This document shows, piece after piece, positions 33,952-42,694 of a stretch of 64,000 bases of DNA. Source of the DNA: Sulfobacillus acidophilus DSM 10332 (lineage in GTDB: Bacteria > Bacillota > Sulfobacillia > Sulfobacillales > Sulfobacillaceae); contig CP003179.1 of assembly GCA_000237975.1 (NCBI GenBank), forward strand, positions 3,068,270 through 3,132,269. Direction: 5' to 3'. Position numbers and translations under genes: made by a program. Under the pieces are notes generated by a model, which was given only the letters and a program-made list of their open reading frames with translations, was not told where the DNA came from and made no database searches. Positions within the stretch are counted from its first letter, which is position 1, and every line of letters begins with the position of its first letter.

Positions 33952-35202
33952 CTACGCCCGAAAGTCCACCCCGCCGTCTTCGCCCGTGAACTCGGGTGCG
34001 GCCCGAGCCGCCCAAGGCACCCGGCCTCCCCCGGATGATCCGCCTTGACGGTACCCGCCGAACGAGCCGGAAGAAAATCCCCCCGCCGAACCGTCTTGGG
34101 TGCTGCCCGACCAAAGGGAGAGCTCAAAATGAGACACCCCCTCCGGCAAATGCACCGCATGCACCGGCATGGTCATCAGGACAGGAGCCGCCCAGCCGAA
34201 ATCTTGGTGCGGAACTGTCACATCGGCCTTGAAGTCAGGCCCTTTTTGTGAAATCACCATCGTCCACGCCCGCGTCTTAAACGGCGGAGTCACCTTCCAG
34301 CGAGTTTCGACCTGGGTGTGTACCTTTTTCAGCGAAACGGCCTGAATCCGCCAATGCCGGGGGGAAGCCGTCGAGTGGACCGGTGTCGGCTTGGGCGCGC
34401 CCACAGGCGCAATCGCTCCGAACCCGGACTCCCGGGATTGTCCTCTGCCATGGGGGCTAACGCTCGGAGGATTGGTCGGAACGGCGGTGACAGCCGTGGG
34501 ACCAGACGTTGCCGTCGTCGATTTGGCCGGTTTGAGCGGTAACCGGCGGGTCGTCAATCGGCGAGCCGTCGGCCAAACCGGTTCGGTAGCGGGCGCCGCT
34601 TGATGCCGCGTGGATTCGAGTACGGGTGCCGTGGGCTTGGCCGGTTTCGAATCGGCACGTTTTGGCATAGGCGGCGTAGTCGATGGCATGACCAGCTCCT
34701 TCGGCTTGTGCGGTGTCGACCGTTGGGTCGTCTCCACGGGTTTAGGGGATGCCGACGGCACGGACACCGCCTTCCCGGTAGACTGAACGCGTGTCGGAAA
34801 AGCCGCCGTCAAAGCGCCTCGAATATCGGTCATCGGACGGCTGGCAGGGATTTCCCGCCCCTTCGGTAAAGGCGACTTTTTCTCCACAGATTGCGCTCGC
34901 ACCGGAGGTTTGGGTCGGTCCCCCGCCGAGTGGGGTGCCTGGTTCGTCGGTAACGAGAGGGGGATTACGGGTACGGCTACCGTCGTGTCGTTCTTCGGGG
35001 TCACCGGACGGATACTTTTCCGATACCGTTTCGGTATTCGACCTGGCGAAGCGGCCGATATTTTAGGAGCGTCTTTTTTGGTAATCCGGTCGGATTTCTT
35101 CTGCGCCGCATCCAATGTGGCCCGAAAACCGGCGGCCTTTCCCGTCTGTGCCGAAGACCCCTTCAATGCTCCCAGCGACACCAATTCGGTGAGATTCTGC
35201 AT
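33952..35202 (-). CDS. fliK: Probable flagellar hook-length control protein FliK
   Basis: 416 residues from ATG 35202, 8 bp after AAAGGAGG. Residues 20-275 are low-complexity Pro/Thr/Lys/Ser, as in the FliK molecular-ruler region. From about 285 a more ordered domain (HWRIQAVSLKKVHTQVETRWKV, quoted in part) precedes a Gly/Ser-rich tail ending GEDGGVDFRA, similar to the DGGV-ending of FliK proteins. The conserved FliK C-terminal substrate-switch motif is not clearly recognisable, so the call leans on position (fliJ-pilZ-fliK-flgD-flgE). Confidence 0.65.
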   Translation of the reverse strand: MQNLTELVSLGALKGSSAQTGKAAGFRATLDAAQKKSDRITKKDAPKISAASPGRIPKRYRKSIRPVTPKNDTTVAVPVIPLSLPTNQAPHSAGDRPKPPVRAQSVEKKSPLPKGREIPASRPMTDIRGALTAAFPTRVQSTGKAVSVPSASPKPVETTQRSTPHKPKELVMPSTTPPMPKRADSKPAKPTAPVLESTRHQAAPATEPVWPTARRLTTRRLPLKPAKSTTATSGPTAVTAVPTNPPSVSPHGRGQSRESGFGAIAPVGAPKPTPVHSTASPRHWRIQAVSLKKVHTQVETRWKVTPPFKTRAWTMVISQKGPDFKADVTVPHQDFGWAAPVLMTMPVHAVHLPEGVSHFELSLWSGSTQDGSAGGFSSGSFGGYRQGGSSGGGRVPWAARAAPEFTGEDGGVDFRA

Positions 35203-35231
35203 AGTTATCACCTCCTTTCAATGCCGATTCG

Positions 35232-35840
35232 TCAAGAACGCCCGATCTGCAAACGGGATTGTTGCCGACGGACGTATTGTTCTAACAGCTTTCGGTCTCC
35301 CGGCGCGATTTTGGTGAATTGCACGGCCGTTTCCCAGCTCTGGCGGCCCCGCAACTCCCGCGCTTTGGGCGCGACCCGAACCACCTTTCCGGTCACTTCC
35401 AGGATACGTTGCTCGACGCGTACCCGAAGACGCAACTCAAGTCCCATCCACAATTTGACGGCCGCCGGGAACCGCAGCCCGGTGGACGAAATATCCATCG
35501 TGGTGGTTACCAGCATTTCCGAATCTGGCCGCAAAAGGCCGTACTCGAGAGGCAATCCGACCCTTACCCGTGTCGCCTGCCGAAATTCCACCACCCGCGG
35601 TGGTCCTTCCAGGCGCACAACAATAATGGGTATCGGGTCCAGGACTTCAGACACCCGACCGATTTGTTGGTATAACACGTCGTCTTCCGCCCAGCGCACG
35701 GCAATTTTGTCCCCAATTAAAGGGGTCAGTTCCATTTCTTCGTCGCGCAGGGCATCAATATAGACTTCTTGTTTCATGGTACGAATGACCCGGCTGCGGA
35801 CCACGCGGCGTTGTAGTACCAACTGAACCGGTTGATTCAT
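35232..35840 (-). CDS. YcgR/PilZ-type c-di-GMP-binding protein
   Basis: 202 residues from ATG 35840, which overlaps the fliJ stop as ATGA. N-terminal YcgR-like domain (VYIDALRDEEMELTPLIGDKIAVRW in part) then PilZ: FRQATRVRV carries the R-x3-R c-di-GMP arginines and TTMDISSTGLRF the D-x-S-x2-G motif. Such proteins slow the motor or block export when c-di-GMP is high. A PilZ gene inside the structural operon ties this flagellum to second-messenger control; a broken GGDEF gene is also in the window. Confidence 0.85.
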   Translation of the reverse strand: MNQPVQLVLQRRVVRSRVIRTMKQEVYIDALRDEEMELTPLIGDKIAVRWAEDDVLYQQIGRVSEVLDPIPIIVVRLEGPPRVVEFRQATRVRVGLPLEYGLLRPDSEMLVTTTMDISSTGLRFPAAVKLWMGLELRLRVRVEQRILEVTGKVVRVAPKARELRGRQSWETAVQFTKIAPGDRKLLEQYVRRQQSRLQIGRS

Positions 35841-36271
35841 TTCCAATGCCACGCCCCTAGAGCCTCCTCCATGCCCTGGCGAAGCGCCGCTTGCTGGCTT
35901 ACCTCTCGGAGTTGGCGGCGGGCGAACCGGTGCCGCTCTGCTGCTTCGCGTCGGGTCAAAATCTCTTCCAATACGTGGATCTGTTGATGGATTTCCAGGA
36001 TTTTCTCCTGACATCGCTTAATTCGCGATTCGACAAAAAAATCCTCTTCTTCCAACCTTTTTCGATGGGTTTCGCTGGCCGCGCCAAATTGCTGCCACAA
36101 CATCAGGAGGGCAATCGAACTTTCCTCGACGGCCATTGGCGGCTCATGCCACAACGCCTGATAGCGGGTTACCTCATCGTGAATCGCCTTTTGCTCACGT
36201 CTTAAGCTCGCCAATTCGGCTTCTTTAACTTCTAATGCGCGCTCTAAAAGGGATTTCCATGTCGCGATCAT
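35837..36271 (-). CDS. fliJ: Flagellar export protein FliJ
   Basis: 144 residues, start ATG 36271 overlapping the fliI stop (ATGA). Long antiparallel coiled coil rich in Glu/Arg/Gln (LERALEVKEAELASLRREQKAIHDEV and the C-terminal RREAAERHRFARRQLREVSQQAAL, each quoted only in part as heptad evidence). FliJ sits in the FliI hexamer like the gamma subunit of F-ATPase and links it to FlhA. Poorly conserved family, assigned by coiled coil and place. Confidence 0.82.
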   Translation of the reverse strand: MIATWKSLLERALEVKEAELASLRREQKAIHDEVTRYQALWHEPPMAVEESSIALLMLWQQFGAASETHRKRLEEEDFFVESRIKRCQEKILEIHQQIHVLEEILTRREAAERHRFARRQLREVSQQAALRQGMEEALGAWHWK

Positions 36272-37590
36272 ACGTCTCGCAGTCGCTCCTCCGCCGCTAT
36301 AATGGCCTCCAACCCGGCCAAGGCCTCGTCCGGCGGCGTATTGTCCTCCAAGCCTTGCCGGGCCCACCGGTCCAGGAGCGGCTTAATCGCCAAGGCCCCG
36401 TCCAGAACCGGATCCGCCCCGGCCTGGTAGGCCCCTAAGGCCACCACATCGGAAAACTTTTCGAGCGTCGCCAAAATGCGTCGTACCCGCCCGGCTAACG
36501 ACCAATGTGCCGCATCCACTACGTCCGGCATCAAACGGCTCATACTGCGAAGGATATCAATGGCGGGGAAAAAGTGGGCCTCGGCCAGCGAGCGGGACAA
36601 ATAGAGATTGCCGTCCAAAATACCGCGTACCGCATCCCCAATCGGATCCGTCGGATCGTCGCCGTCGAGCAACACCGTAAAAATCCCGGTGATACTGCCG
36701 GTTTGAAAGCGCCCAGCCCGTTCCAATATCCGGGGTAACAGATGAAAGACCGAGGGAGTAAATCCTCGCACGGCAGGCAACTCTCCCCCCATCAGTCCGA
36801 CCTCGCTTTGCGCCAGCGCCACCCGGGTCAAGGAGTCGAGTACCAAAATGACGTCTTGGCCCTCTTGCCGAAACTTTTCAGCAATTTGAAACGTCGTGTC
36901 TAAGGCCCTCAGCCGCATAATGGCCGGACTGTCCGAGGTGGCGGCGACGATAACGGTTCGTTGCCGGGCCGTCGGGGGCAATTGATGATAGAATTCGGCA
37001 ATTTCCCGCCCGCGTTCCCCAATCAATCCCACGACGGCGACATCAGCCGTTACCCCCCGTAAAATCTGTTGTAAGAGAGTGGTTTTCCCGACACCGGCGC
37101 CGGCAAAAATCCCCAGCCGTTGGCCCCGTCCCAGCGTCAATAAGGCATCGATCACCCGTACGCCGGTCCACAAAGGCGTTGTAATGGGTGCCCGCGTTAG
37201 GGGGGATATTGCGTCTCGGGTCACTTCAATCCGTTCCGAAAACCATAAGGGCCGATTATCTAATGGCTGCCCTGTGCCATCGATGAGGCGTCCTAATAGG
37301 GAACGGCCCACCGGCACCTTTAATTGGTGACGGGTCGCGGTGACCATCATGCCGGGTCTTACGCCCTTGAGTTCGCCGAACGGGGTTAACAAAAGACGAC
37401 CTTCCGGTAAAAAGCCCACCACTTCCATGGCTAGGGGAGGAACCCGGGAATCCTCAAGCCGACACACCTCCCCGATGGCCGCATCAGGCCCTCGACTAAT
37501 CACCGTCAAGCCGCGAACCGCTTCAATACGGCCAAACGGCCGAAACCGGGTAGCAGCAGGGAGTCGGTCAATCCGGTCCGTCAGCGTCAC
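36268..37590 (-). CDS. fliI: Flagellum-specific ATP synthase FliI
   Basis: 440 residues. Walker A FAGAGVGKTTLLQQ, VVGLIGERGREIAEF, Walker B VILVLDSLTRVALAQSE and a GDDPTDPIGDAVRGILDG loop, all typical of the T3SS/FliI ATPases. It unfolds and unloads substrates at the export gate. Overlaps fliH by 4 bp. GTG/ATG choice: ATG at 37590 follows AGGAGGTATTAGGG. Confidence 0.96.
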   Translation of the reverse strand: MTLTDRIDRLPAATRFRPFGRIEAVRGLTVISRGPDAAIGEVCRLEDSRVPPLAMEVVGFLPEGRLLLTPFGELKGVRPGMMVTATRHQLKVPVGRSLLGRLIDGTGQPLDNRPLWFSERIEVTRDAISPLTRAPITTPLWTGVRVIDALLTLGRGQRLGIFAGAGVGKTTLLQQILRGVTADVAVVGLIGERGREIAEFYHQLPPTARQRTVIVAATSDSPAIMRLRALDTTFQIAEKFRQEGQDVILVLDSLTRVALAQSEVGLMGGELPAVRGFTPSVFHLLPRILERAGRFQTGSITGIFTVLLDGDDPTDPIGDAVRGILDGNLYLSRSLAEAHFFPAIDILRSMSRLMPDVVDAAHWSLAGRVRRILATLEKFSDVVALGAYQAGADPVLDGALAIKPLLDRWARQGLEDNTPPDEALAGLEAIIAAEERLRDV

Positions 37591-38270
37591 CCTAATACCT
37601 CCTGTAAAAGTGTCTGCAACGACACGACCGGCCCCCCTAAAAAGCCCCCCGTTTCCCCTTCGATACGCATGGTCCCGGTCGCTAAGGCATCGTCAATTTT
37701 CACCACCATCGGGGTCACCCCCTGGTCTAACACCTCTTGCAGCGCCGCTAAGCGGGGTTCCCAGGTCGGATCGACAAAAAGTGTCAAAGATTTTTGATCC
37801 ATCGTATCCGCGAGTTCTTGAATATACTCGTGAATCACGTCCAAACGTTCCAATTTCAAACGGGAATAAAGCTTTAGACTGAGAGCCGCCGCGACGGCCA
37901 AAGTTTGCTCGTCCCCCAAGCGATCGAGGACAGCTTTTAGCTGTTGAAGCTTTTGGCGCGGCGCCTCCAGTTCTTGCCGAATAGCTTGCCAAGCGGCTTG
38001 AACCTCCTGCCGTGCTTCTTGGTAGCCGGCGTCCCACCCAGCCTGATACCCCTCTTGGCGCGCTTTGTCTCGGATGGTCCGAGCCTCGGTTTCCGCATTT
38101 TCTAGAATCGCCATCGCTTCCGCCTTCGCCCGTGCAAGCAAATCCGTCAATTCTGCGGAAACCTCAGGCACCACCGGAGACGCCGGGTCCAGGGGCCGCC
38201 ATTGCACGGCGAGCCGCTGACGACCAAGCTTTTGCTGTTCGGCTTTGATGACTTTAGAGAACGAAATCAT
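37587..38270 (-). CDS. fliH: Flagellar assembly protein FliH
   Basis: 227 residues from ATG 38270 with GAGGAGAT upstream; a start at 38294 would lie before that site. Central acidic/Ala coiled coil with GYQAGWDAGYQEARQEV, the GxxxG-repeat stretch of FliH, and a C-terminal V-ATPase E-like domain. It holds FliI back and tethers it to FliN. Starts 17 bp inside fliG. Confidence 0.9.
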   Translation of the reverse strand: MISFSKVIKAEQQKLGRQRLAVQWRPLDPASPVVPEVSAELTDLLARAKAEAMAILENAETEARTIRDKARQEGYQAGWDAGYQEARQEVQAAWQAIRQELEAPRQKLQQLKAVLDRLGDEQTLAVAAALSLKLYSRLKLERLDVIHEYIQELADTMDQKSLTLFVDPTWEPRLAALQEVLDQGVTPMVVKIDDALATGTMRIEGETGGFLGGPVVSLQTLLQEVLG

Positions 38271-39255
38271 CTTGATCTCCTCTGGATATGACAATTTCTC
38301 CCTGGTCTTCTAACTGGCGAATGATATTGACGATATCCCGTTGCGCGTTTTCCACGTCTCGAATCCGAACCGGTCCCAGCACGGCAATGTCGTCACGCAA
38401 CAGTTCAGCCGCTTTGCTGGACAAATTCTTGAAAATCTTGTTGGATACGTCGGACGGAGCGCCTTTTAACGCAACCGCCAGCGTCTTGTTATCAACCCGC
38501 CGCAAGATTTTCTGCACGGCCCGATCATCGAGTTGAACGATATTTTCAAAGACAAACATTCGGTTCCGAATACTTTCCGCCAGTTCCGGATCGTATTCCT
38601 CTAAACGCGCCATGATCTGCCGCTCGGCCGATCGCTCGCTATTGTTCAAGATGGGTACGATAATGTTGAGTCCGCCGCCGCCGCCCGCTTCGTCGGCGGC
38701 CAAATCGGCCAACTTTTGCTCAATCAGGCTTTCGATATCCTTAATCACTTCAGGGGCCGCCCGGCCCATCACCGCAATTCGCCGAGCGACATCGGCCTGC
38801 ACCTCGGCCGGTAACGCCGAGAGCACTTGCGCCGATACGGCCGGGTCGGTATGGGATAAAATCACGGCAATCGTCTGCGGGTGTTCCCCTTGCACTAATT
38901 GCAGGATTTGGCTGGCATCCACTTTGCGAAGAATTTCAAACGGCCGTTTTTGTAAAAAGTTTCGTAGGCGGTACATGATTTCGCCTGCCCGTTGGCCGTC
39001 AAAGGCACGCTCCAACATTTGCCGAGCAAGGTCGGCACCACCCTCGGCAATCTGTCGCTCGGCTTGCGACAGATGAAAAAATTCCTGCAAGATCTCTTCT
39101 TGCAGCTTGGGATCCACCCGCTTGAGTTTGGCGATCTCGACGGTAATCGCCTCCACCTCCGTGCGCCCGAGATAGCGGAGGATGTTGGCGGCTTCCTCCG
39201 CCCCCACGGTCAGCAAAAGGATGGCGGCTTTGCGCGCCCCCGTCATCTTTTCCAT
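38254..39255 (-). CDS. fliG: Flagellar motor switch protein FliG
   Basis: 333 residues, standard length. Armadillo-like middle with EHPQTIAVILSHTDPAVSAQVL (EHPQTIA marker), and C-terminal torque domain with FVFENIVQLDDRAVQKILRRVD and charged residues facing MotA. GARKAAILLLTVG opens the N-terminal FliF-binding domain. An Ala/Gly loop DEAGGGGGLNI is slightly enlarged. Confidence 0.96.
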   Translation of the reverse strand: MEKMTGARKAAILLLTVGAEEAANILRYLGRTEVEAITVEIAKLKRVDPKLQEEILQEFFHLSQAERQIAEGGADLARQMLERAFDGQRAGEIMYRLRNFLQKRPFEILRKVDASQILQLVQGEHPQTIAVILSHTDPAVSAQVLSALPAEVQADVARRIAVMGRAAPEVIKDIESLIEQKLADLAADEAGGGGGLNIIVPILNNSERSAERQIMARLEEYDPELAESIRNRMFVFENIVQLDDRAVQKILRRVDNKTLAVALKGAPSDVSNKIFKNLSSKAAELLRDDIAVLGPVRIRDVENAQRDIVNIIRQLEDQGEIVISRGDQDDFVL

Positions 39256-39256
39256 C

Positions 39257-40831
39257 TTAGCTACTTTCCTCGTCCATCCAAGCCTTTAATAGCCGAGCCG
39301 CCGTTTCCGGTTCGTTTTTGGCCAACTCCAATAACCGTTGACGGGCTTGTTCGGCGGTATCGGGTTCCCGTTGAACCCGCATCTCGTTCAACAGTTCGGC
39401 GACCGACATCGGTTCCGGGCCCGGGGCGACCTCCCCCACCGCCTGAGGCAGCACCGCCGGCATCGGTTCGGGAACGGGCCGGTTCTTCAGCGACCGCCGA
39501 ATCGTGAATAACACCCCCAAGAAAACCAGAAGTGCCATCAAACCGAGTACGCCCTGCCGAATTTCCTGCGCCCGTTGAGCCTTTTGCATGGCCACCAGGG
39601 CCTGGGAGACCGCACTCCGATTAAAGGGGAGGCCCACCACGGTCAACTGGTCGCCTCGCTGATAGTCAATACCGGCCGCACTGGCCACCAAGCTTTTAAG
39701 GGATTGGGCTTCTTGCGCGGTTAACTTCTTATCCACCACCACCGCCACCGTCAGCCGTTGAATGGCACCACCCGGAACCGTTTCATTAGTCTTCGTGGTG
39801 TCGACCAAATAATTGCTGATCACCGTTTTACTGTTCGTGCTGGTCGGCCCCCCGCTCGATTGCGTGGTATACACGGGGACATTACCGGTGGTTCCCGCCG
39901 CAGTAGTCGGTGCCGCCGACTGGGTGCTGGTAGAGCTTTGCACCTGTTGAGACGACAACACCCCTTTCCCATACTGCGTCGATTGAATTTGGGACTGATT
40001 AAAATTCAAGGTAGCACTCACTTGTACCACCGCGTTACCCGGTCCCAGCACTTGGGTCAGCATGCCTTCCACGTTATTCCGGATATTGCTGGCGACTTGG
40101 TTTTCGTCGGCAAGTTCGGCGCTACTGAGGCCAGAAATGGTCGCCGCCGGTCCTTGGTTCAAGACCCCGGCCGACAGCACATCCCCGTTTTGGTCGACCA
40201 CGGTCACTTGATTCACGGCCAACCCATTCACCGAATGGGCCACCAAATTCATAATGCCGCGCACCTGCCCGGCGGATAGGGAAGCGCCAGGATTTAAGTC
40301 GACAAACACCGAGGCCGTGGCCGGAGTCGTGGTTTCCCCAAAGAGGCTCGGGGCGGGTTCGTTAATCAGCACGCGGCTGGAATGAACCCCGTTGATGCTA
40401 TTTATCGTCGATTCCAAGGTGGCTTCGAGATCGGCGAGCTGGGTTAACTGGATTTCCTGGTCCGTCTCCCCGAGCGTAAAGGTCATCGGCTGCGGCAAGC
40501 CCACCGTGCCGCTGGATGGGATATTCTGATCGGCCAAATCCACCCGCACCTGGTTGACGTCTTTTTTGGGTACCAATATCGTGGCCCCACCGTTGGTCAA
40601 CTCGTATGGAATCTTCATTTGGCTTAATTGATTGGTAATTTGTCCCGCCGTACGCGGGTCCAGATTGGTATATAAAGGCTGCCAATCCGGACTGGTCACC
40701 AACGTCCAGCCGGTGACCAACACCGCCAATCCCAGCACCACAAACCCGCCTACCCGGAGTTTTTGGGCCGGAGCTTGGTTCTTCCACCAATTTAAGAGCC
40801 GATCCCAATAGGCTTTGGCCCGTTCGTTCAT
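39257..40831 (-). CDS. fliF: Flagellar MS-ring protein FliF
   Basis: 524 residues. Two membrane helices (VGGFVVLGLAVLVTGWTLV near 27-45 and VLGLMALLVFLGVLFTI near 435-451), ring-building motifs between (YTNLDPRTAGQITNQL, RVLINEPAPSLFGE), and a cytoplasmic C-terminus with ARLLKAWMDEE that binds FliG. AAGGAGAT 8 bp before the ATG. Foundation of the basal body. Confidence 0.96.
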   Translation of the reverse strand: MNERAKAYWDRLLNWWKNQAPAQKLRVGGFVVLGLAVLVTGWTLVTSPDWQPLYTNLDPRTAGQITNQLSQMKIPYELTNGGATILVPKKDVNQVRVDLADQNIPSSGTVGLPQPMTFTLGETDQEIQLTQLADLEATLESTINSINGVHSSRVLINEPAPSLFGETTTPATASVFVDLNPGASLSAGQVRGIMNLVAHSVNGLAVNQVTVVDQNGDVLSAGVLNQGPAATISGLSSAELADENQVASNIRNNVEGMLTQVLGPGNAVVQVSATLNFNQSQIQSTQYGKGVLSSQQVQSSTSTQSAAPTTAAGTTGNVPVYTTQSSGGPTSTNSKTVISNYLVDTTKTNETVPGGAIQRLTVAVVVDKKLTAQEAQSLKSLVASAAGIDYQRGDQLTVVGLPFNRSAVSQALVAMQKAQRAQEIRQGVLGLMALLVFLGVLFTIRRSLKNRPVPEPMPAVLPQAVGEVAPGPEPMSVAELLNEMRVQREPDTAEQARQRLLELAKNEPETAARLLKAWMDEESS

Positions 40832-40844
40832 GGATTAAATCTCC

Positions 40845-41138
40845 TTAACTCAGCGGCATGTTCATGATGTTTTGATAGGCCGAAATGGCTTGATTTTGTA
40901 CCGCCGTCGCAACATCCAGCTGGGACTGGGCGGTCACCATCGCCACCATCGCTTGGGTTACACTGATTTGACCGGTCATCGCGGCTTGAATGGCTTGGTT
41001 GGCTTGAGTTTGGCTCTGACTCAAACTATTCACCGCATGACCCAAAAGGGACCCAAAATTCATGGGCACGGTCGACGCGGCGGTCGATCCGCCATTTAAG
41101 GTCACCGGCGTTAAATACTGTAAAGCTAATGGATTCAT
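40845..41138 (-). CDS. fliE: Flagellar hook-basal body protein FliE
   Basis: 97 residues. C-terminal QISVTQAMVAMVTAQSQLDVATAVQNQAISAYQNIMNM pattern (only TAVQNQAISAYQNIMNM is strictly family-like), and SFGSLL-type NFGSLLGHAVNSLSQSQTQA in front. Joins the MS ring to the rod. Confidence 0.92.
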   Translation of the reverse strand: MNPLALQYLTPVTLNGGSTAASTVPMNFGSLLGHAVNSLSQSQTQANQAIQAAMTGQISVTQAMVAMVTAQSQLDVATAVQNQAISAYQNIMNMPLS

Positions 41139-41142
41139 GCGA

Positions 41143-41559
41143 TTAGGCCCCCAACGTCAATGCTTTCGTATCCATCGTCTTCGCGGCGTTAAAAGCCGTC
41201 ACATTGGCTTGATAGGCTTGTGACGCCTCAATCATGTCGACCATTTCGACCGGTAAATGCACGTTCGGATATAAGACGTTTCCCGCGGCATCGGCTTGGG
41301 GACTGGTCGGATCGTAGACCACCTGAAAGGGACTCGGATCTTGATAAATGCCCGCCACCATGACCCCTTGTCCTATCCCTTGATCAGGGCCGGTGGCCGG
41401 CGCCGGCAGGCTTTGGAGCACCACGAATTCCCGCCGATATGGTCCTCCCCTGGGCGTCACGGTGGTATCGGCATTGGCCAAATTGTTCGCCACGACATCC
41501 AGGCGCAAGGACTCCGCGGTAAGTCCACTGGCCGCAATATTAATCCCGTCAAACATCAT
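41143..41559 (-). CDS. flgC: Flagellar rod protein FlgC
   Basis: 138 residues. INIAASGLTAESLRLDVVANNLAN-ADTT motif at the front (VVANNLANA), PFQVVYDPTSPQADAAGNV and LPVEMVDMIEASQAYQANVTA at the end, all standard for FlgC. Overlaps flgB by 4 bp. Confidence 0.95.
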   Translation of the reverse strand: MMFDGINIAASGLTAESLRLDVVANNLANADTTVTPRGGPYRREFVVLQSLPAPATGPDQGIGQGVMVAGIYQDPSPFQVVYDPTSPQADAAGNVLYPNVHLPVEMVDMIEASQAYQANVTAFNAAKTMDTKALTLGA

Positions 41560-41921
41560 TGCGGTTTCTCCTCCGTAACCGTTTTAATTGCCGTCACTTT
41601 GGCGTTAAACGCCTGCACGGCCGTTTCGTATAACAGCTGGGCTTTGGCTAAACTCGCCATTTGTGCCGTCAAATCGACGCTGTTGCCGTTATTAAAAATC
41701 GCCCCCGGTAACGTCGTCACCGTGCCCGTGACCTGGGCGACCGCCTGCGGACCTTGATTTAAAGCGGCCTGCAGTTGGCTTTGAAAGGATAGCGACTGAG
41801 CTTTGTATCCCGGCGTGTCGTAATTCGCCAAGTTGTTGGCGATATAGAGTTCCTGCTGCCGACTGAGATTTAACGTGGTGACGATGACGGTATCCGTGAG
41901 ATTATTGAATAAGTCCATCAT
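41556..41921 (-). CDS. flgB: Flagellar rod protein FlgB
   Basis: 121 residues. YIANNLANYDTPGYKAQSLSF at residues 27-47 (LANYDTPGYKA is the FlgB form of the rod motif) and a C-terminal LLYETAVQAFNAKVTAIKT helix. AGGAGG sits just before two consecutive ATGs; the second is better spaced. Confidence 0.94.
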   Translation of the reverse strand: MMDLFNNLTDTVIVTTLNLSRQQELYIANNLANYDTPGYKAQSLSFQSQLQAALNQGPQAVAQVTGTVTTLPGAIFNNGNSVDLTAQMASLAKAQLLYETAVQAFNAKVTAIKTVTEEKPQ

Positions 41922-41938
41922 AGCCTCCTGACCGTGTT

Positions 41939-42694
41939 CTAAGGTCCATTGCCAATCGCCACTTGGCCTACCAGCGTATTCAACACCACAATGTTCACGC
42001 GACGGTTCTGAGCCCGCCCGGCCGGCGTGGCATTGGTCGCCACCGGATGATATCGACCAAATCCGGCCAACGACAAGCGCGCCGGCTGGATTCCGGGTAC
42101 ACGGCTTAACACATACACCACATTGGCTGCTCGCATCGCCGACAATTGCCAGTTGCTCGGAAACTCAGCTGTCCGAATCGGCGTGGAATCGGTATATCCG
42201 GCCACTTCAATATCATTCGGTACACTTTTTAATACGCCGCCGAGCCGTTGAATCAAACCGACCGCAGCCGGTGACAGAGTCGCCGAGCCGGGCGCAAACA
42301 AATACGACGCACTCAAGCTCACCTCGACTCCGCGAGGATTACTGGTCACCGCGACCTGATTGGCCAACCCCGCCTGGTTAATGGCGGACTGCAAACGGGA
42401 TTCCAGCTGACTCAGCGTTTCCAGCTCCTGTTGTTGCTGCTTCGCCGATAACGCATAGGTTCCGCTCATACCGGTAATAATCGAGGGCCCTGGGGATTGA
42501 CCGACGATACTGTTCGAATTGAATTGTTGCGCCAGAGCCTGCGCCACGAGCGTAAATTTAATTTGCTCCGTACGGTTCATGGCATAGAGCACAATAAAAA
42601 AGGCCAACAACAACGTGATGAGGTCGGCGTAGGTAATCAGCCATCGCATCATGCCGCCGTTTTCGTTATGTTGTGCCTCGTCTTCCTCCATCAC
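41939..42694 (-). CDS. motB: Flagellar motor stator protein MotB
   Basis: 251 residues. Single membrane helix with the ion-binding Asp in MRWLITYADLITLLLAFF, then a plug/linker and an OmpA-type peptidoglycan-binding domain (GYTDSTPIRTAEFPSNWQLSAMRAANV and FGRYHPVATNATPAGRAQNRRV in part). The proton or sodium preference cannot be stated from sequence alone. GTG start overlaps the motA stop as GTGA. Confidence 0.93.
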   Translation of the reverse strand: MMEEDEAQHNENGGMMRWLITYADLITLLLAFFIVLYAMNRTEQIKFTLVAQALAQQFNSNSIVGQSPGPSIITGMSGTYALSAKQQQQELETLSQLESRLQSAINQAGLANQVAVTSNPRGVEVSLSASYLFAPGSATLSPAAVGLIQRLGGVLKSVPNDIEVAGYTDSTPIRTAEFPSNWQLSAMRAANVVYVLSRVPGIQPARLSLAGFGRYHPVATNATPAGRAQNRRVNIVVLNTLVGQVAIGNGP

